In this document: in pieces, positions 63,601-64,000 of the stretch
Numbering within the stretch: the first letter of the stretch is position 1
How the letters are laid out: every line of letters starts with the position of its first letter
Translations under genes and position numbers: made by a program
Assembly: GCA_038237805.1 (NCBI GenBank)
Contig: JBBRYI010000004.1
Coordinates: 62,001-126,000 of the forward strand
Origin: JBBQFI01 sp038237805
Lineage (GTDB): Bacteria > Verrucomicrobiota > Verrucomicrobiia > Chthoniobacterales > UBA10450
Reading direction: 5' to 3'
Length of the DNA stretch: 64,000 bases
Notes under the pieces: generated by a model
Database searches by the model: none
The model's input: only the letters and a program-made list of their open reading frames with translations
Told to the model about the DNA's origin: nothing

Positions 63601-64000
63601 GGTGTCATGGAGAAATGCACGTATTGCGTGCAGCGCATCGAAGAAGCGAAGATCGGGGCGCACGTGCGCGCGGGGGCATCGGACAAAACGCTGATTCCGC
63701 GGGATTCATTTACGACCGCGTGCGCGCAGGCGTGCCCGACCGAAGCGATTGTTTTTGGCGACATCGCTGATCCGGAAACACGGGTAGCGAAATTGAAAAC
63801 GCAGGACCGAAATTATCGGCTGCTCGAATATTTAAACGTGAAAACGCGCACCAGTTATCTCGCGCGCATTCGCAATCCCAATCCGAAAATGCCTGATGCG
63901 AACAAGATCGCAGTCGCAAGCATTGGCGGTGAGGAGAAAGCCGGCGAGGAACGGCCACCGCACATTTATCGCAAGGACCATGACGCCGGCGTGCTAAATC
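60646..64000 (+). CDS. actB: ActB, molybdopterin-like/iron-sulfur subunit of alternative complex III (3' cut off)
   Basis: Open from ATG 60646 (AGAGGA upstream) to the window end, 1118 codons so far. A Tat-type SRRSFLKYMGAS lies at residues 51-62. The first ~750 residues form the molybdopterin oxidoreductase-like domain (VTTHDGRPTKVDGNPLHP, VVLTLDNDFLS, FIFGGDPVYN). From about 810 the ferredoxin-like part holds four cysteine groups for Fe-S clusters (CTGCSACVIACQ, CQHCENAPCETVCP, CIGTRYCSNNCP, CTYCVQRI...CAQACPTEA). The actC membrane gene is expected just beyond the edge. Confidence 0.95.
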   Translation, partial: MKRIFQHPAESLTGKRYWRSVGELSDTPEFRGWLEREFPAGAAQLEGDEVSRRSFLKYMGASMALAGFGLTSCRRPEAHLVPFTKSAEWAIPGKPLFYATAMPRRTGAMPLVVTTHDGRPTKVDGNPLHPATGGASDLYAQASVLDLYDPARSKRFVDKGKTSDRASFEKYLTELATKITNGGASLAFVVEETHSPTRERLRRELEKKFPSMHWCVYEPLQSPAQTFSTQMSFGDNSVLVPRMERADVVLTLDNDFLSCGEGDLASVRAFTSRRRVAAAKDTMNRLYVVENRFTLTGAMADHRLRCAASQIPAVTHALAGKIVAATQDAGLSSVLATLKAPTGTTFDDKWLTEAANDLLAKPGASLVLAGSHQPVVVQLLVYGINSALKNVGKTLIVRERARNANENSILQLAGEMTAGRIKQLFIFGGDPVYNAPRGLAMDQDSKTPIDWSDLQKKVPDVVRLGYYEDATSGESTWHLPMAHYLESWGDALTFEGAYLAIQPMILPLFGGLSEIDVMNMLLGGPKVEGPELVQETFRATGAPGDFQTAWSKFLHDGFASHIRLRDKPPTFNGNTAGGIAHTLWAPTPPPTEQSPEIVLVGSYAMDDGRYINNGWLQEMPDPVTKLTWDNAALMSPAFAHRLKVENGDLIRVTVESTALDNKTAPAKDAKGKEMPPAHIKYEVVIAALISPGHAENSVTIPLGYGRKKTGQVGDDAGFNGYLLRTSSSPHYIVADGQAIQSVTVAKAGGTYPLSITQDHWSIEGRGLVREATLDHYREDNEFAKKIAGDDELPSRLPTIYSHPPLTAPQQWGMSVDLNVCTGCSACVIACQAENNIPIVGKLQVSHGRAMHWIRIDRYYASAKPFNEDRREYPSDPEMVHEPMMCQHCENAPCETVCPVNATVHSEDGLNVMAYNRCIGTRYCSNNCPFKVRRFNYFDFNQRPIGKKKIAGAFNIYKEYFAPLTTKGAPDIVKMQKNPNVTVRMRGVMEKCTYCVQRIEEAKIGAHVRAGASDKTLIPRDSFTTACAQACPTEAIVFGDIADPETRVAKLKTQDRNYRLLEYLNVKTRTSYLARIRNPNPKMPDANKIAVASIGGEEKAGEERPPHIYRKDHDAGVLN

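Overview
This 64 kb window looks like a chromosomal stretch from a free-living, fairly GC-rich Gram-negative bacterium, most likely a soil member of the Verrucomicrobiota (PVC group). The lineage call is an inference from gene content. It rests on a double-length tandem UvrA (to my knowledge a trait of chlamydial relatives), an alternative complex III operon, GTP-dependent PEP carboxykinase, a B12-dependent ribonucleotide reductase, many outer-membrane and lipoprotein genes, and a very high load of small palindromic repeats. No rRNA, transposase, prophage or CRISPR array was seen. Two tRNA genes are present (Ser-CGA and Val-GAC).

Layout. 1-12 kb: an ExbB/TolQ fragment and a LolA-like secreted protein diverge, followed by a minus-strand run of pckG, the giant uvrA, lgt, a DUF1440 membrane protein and a hydrolase. 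11.7-21 kb: mixed housekeeping genes (rhomboid-like protein, PtsN-like EIIA, DUF2270 protein, mazG, secG, a second canonical uvrA, a large TPR protein). 21-25 kb: a ketol-acid reductoisomerase homologue lacking a catalytic lysine, a TMTC-like TPR membrane protein, and an intact type IV pilin-like gene beside a frameshifted copy of itself. 25-37 kb: an envelope-glycan region with four GT-C type membrane glycosyltransferases, two separate GT2-methyltransferase fusions, a GDP-mannose-dehydratase-like enzyme and a sugar C-methyltransferase-like protein. 37-47 kb: acyl-CoA dehydrogenase, nrdJ, a methyltransferase-like gene, tRNA-Ser, a coupled pair of unknown genes, an MBL-fold protein, a GNAT and an aquaporin. 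48-57.6 kb: a minus-strand run ending in fumC and small enzymes, an HTH-receiver fusion regulator, tRNA-Val, a lone hypE, small membrane proteins, an HtrA protease and kamA. 57.7-64 kb: an amidohydrolase, then actA and actB of alternative complex III, with actB running off the end.

The strongest unexplained signal is at DNA level. The 9-mer GCCTAACGA occurs 25 times (12 on plus, 13 on minus) where about 0.5 is expected by chance, and 19 of these extend to the 10-mer GCCTAACGAG. It lies in all coding frames and between genes, sometimes supplying stop or start codons, with unrelated flanks. That is the behaviour expected of a genome-wide recognition word, for example an uptake-sequence-like signal. 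The second is a set of at least five families of palindromic elements, several sitting in frame inside the tandem uvrA gene, one of them exactly at the junction between its two UvrA halves.
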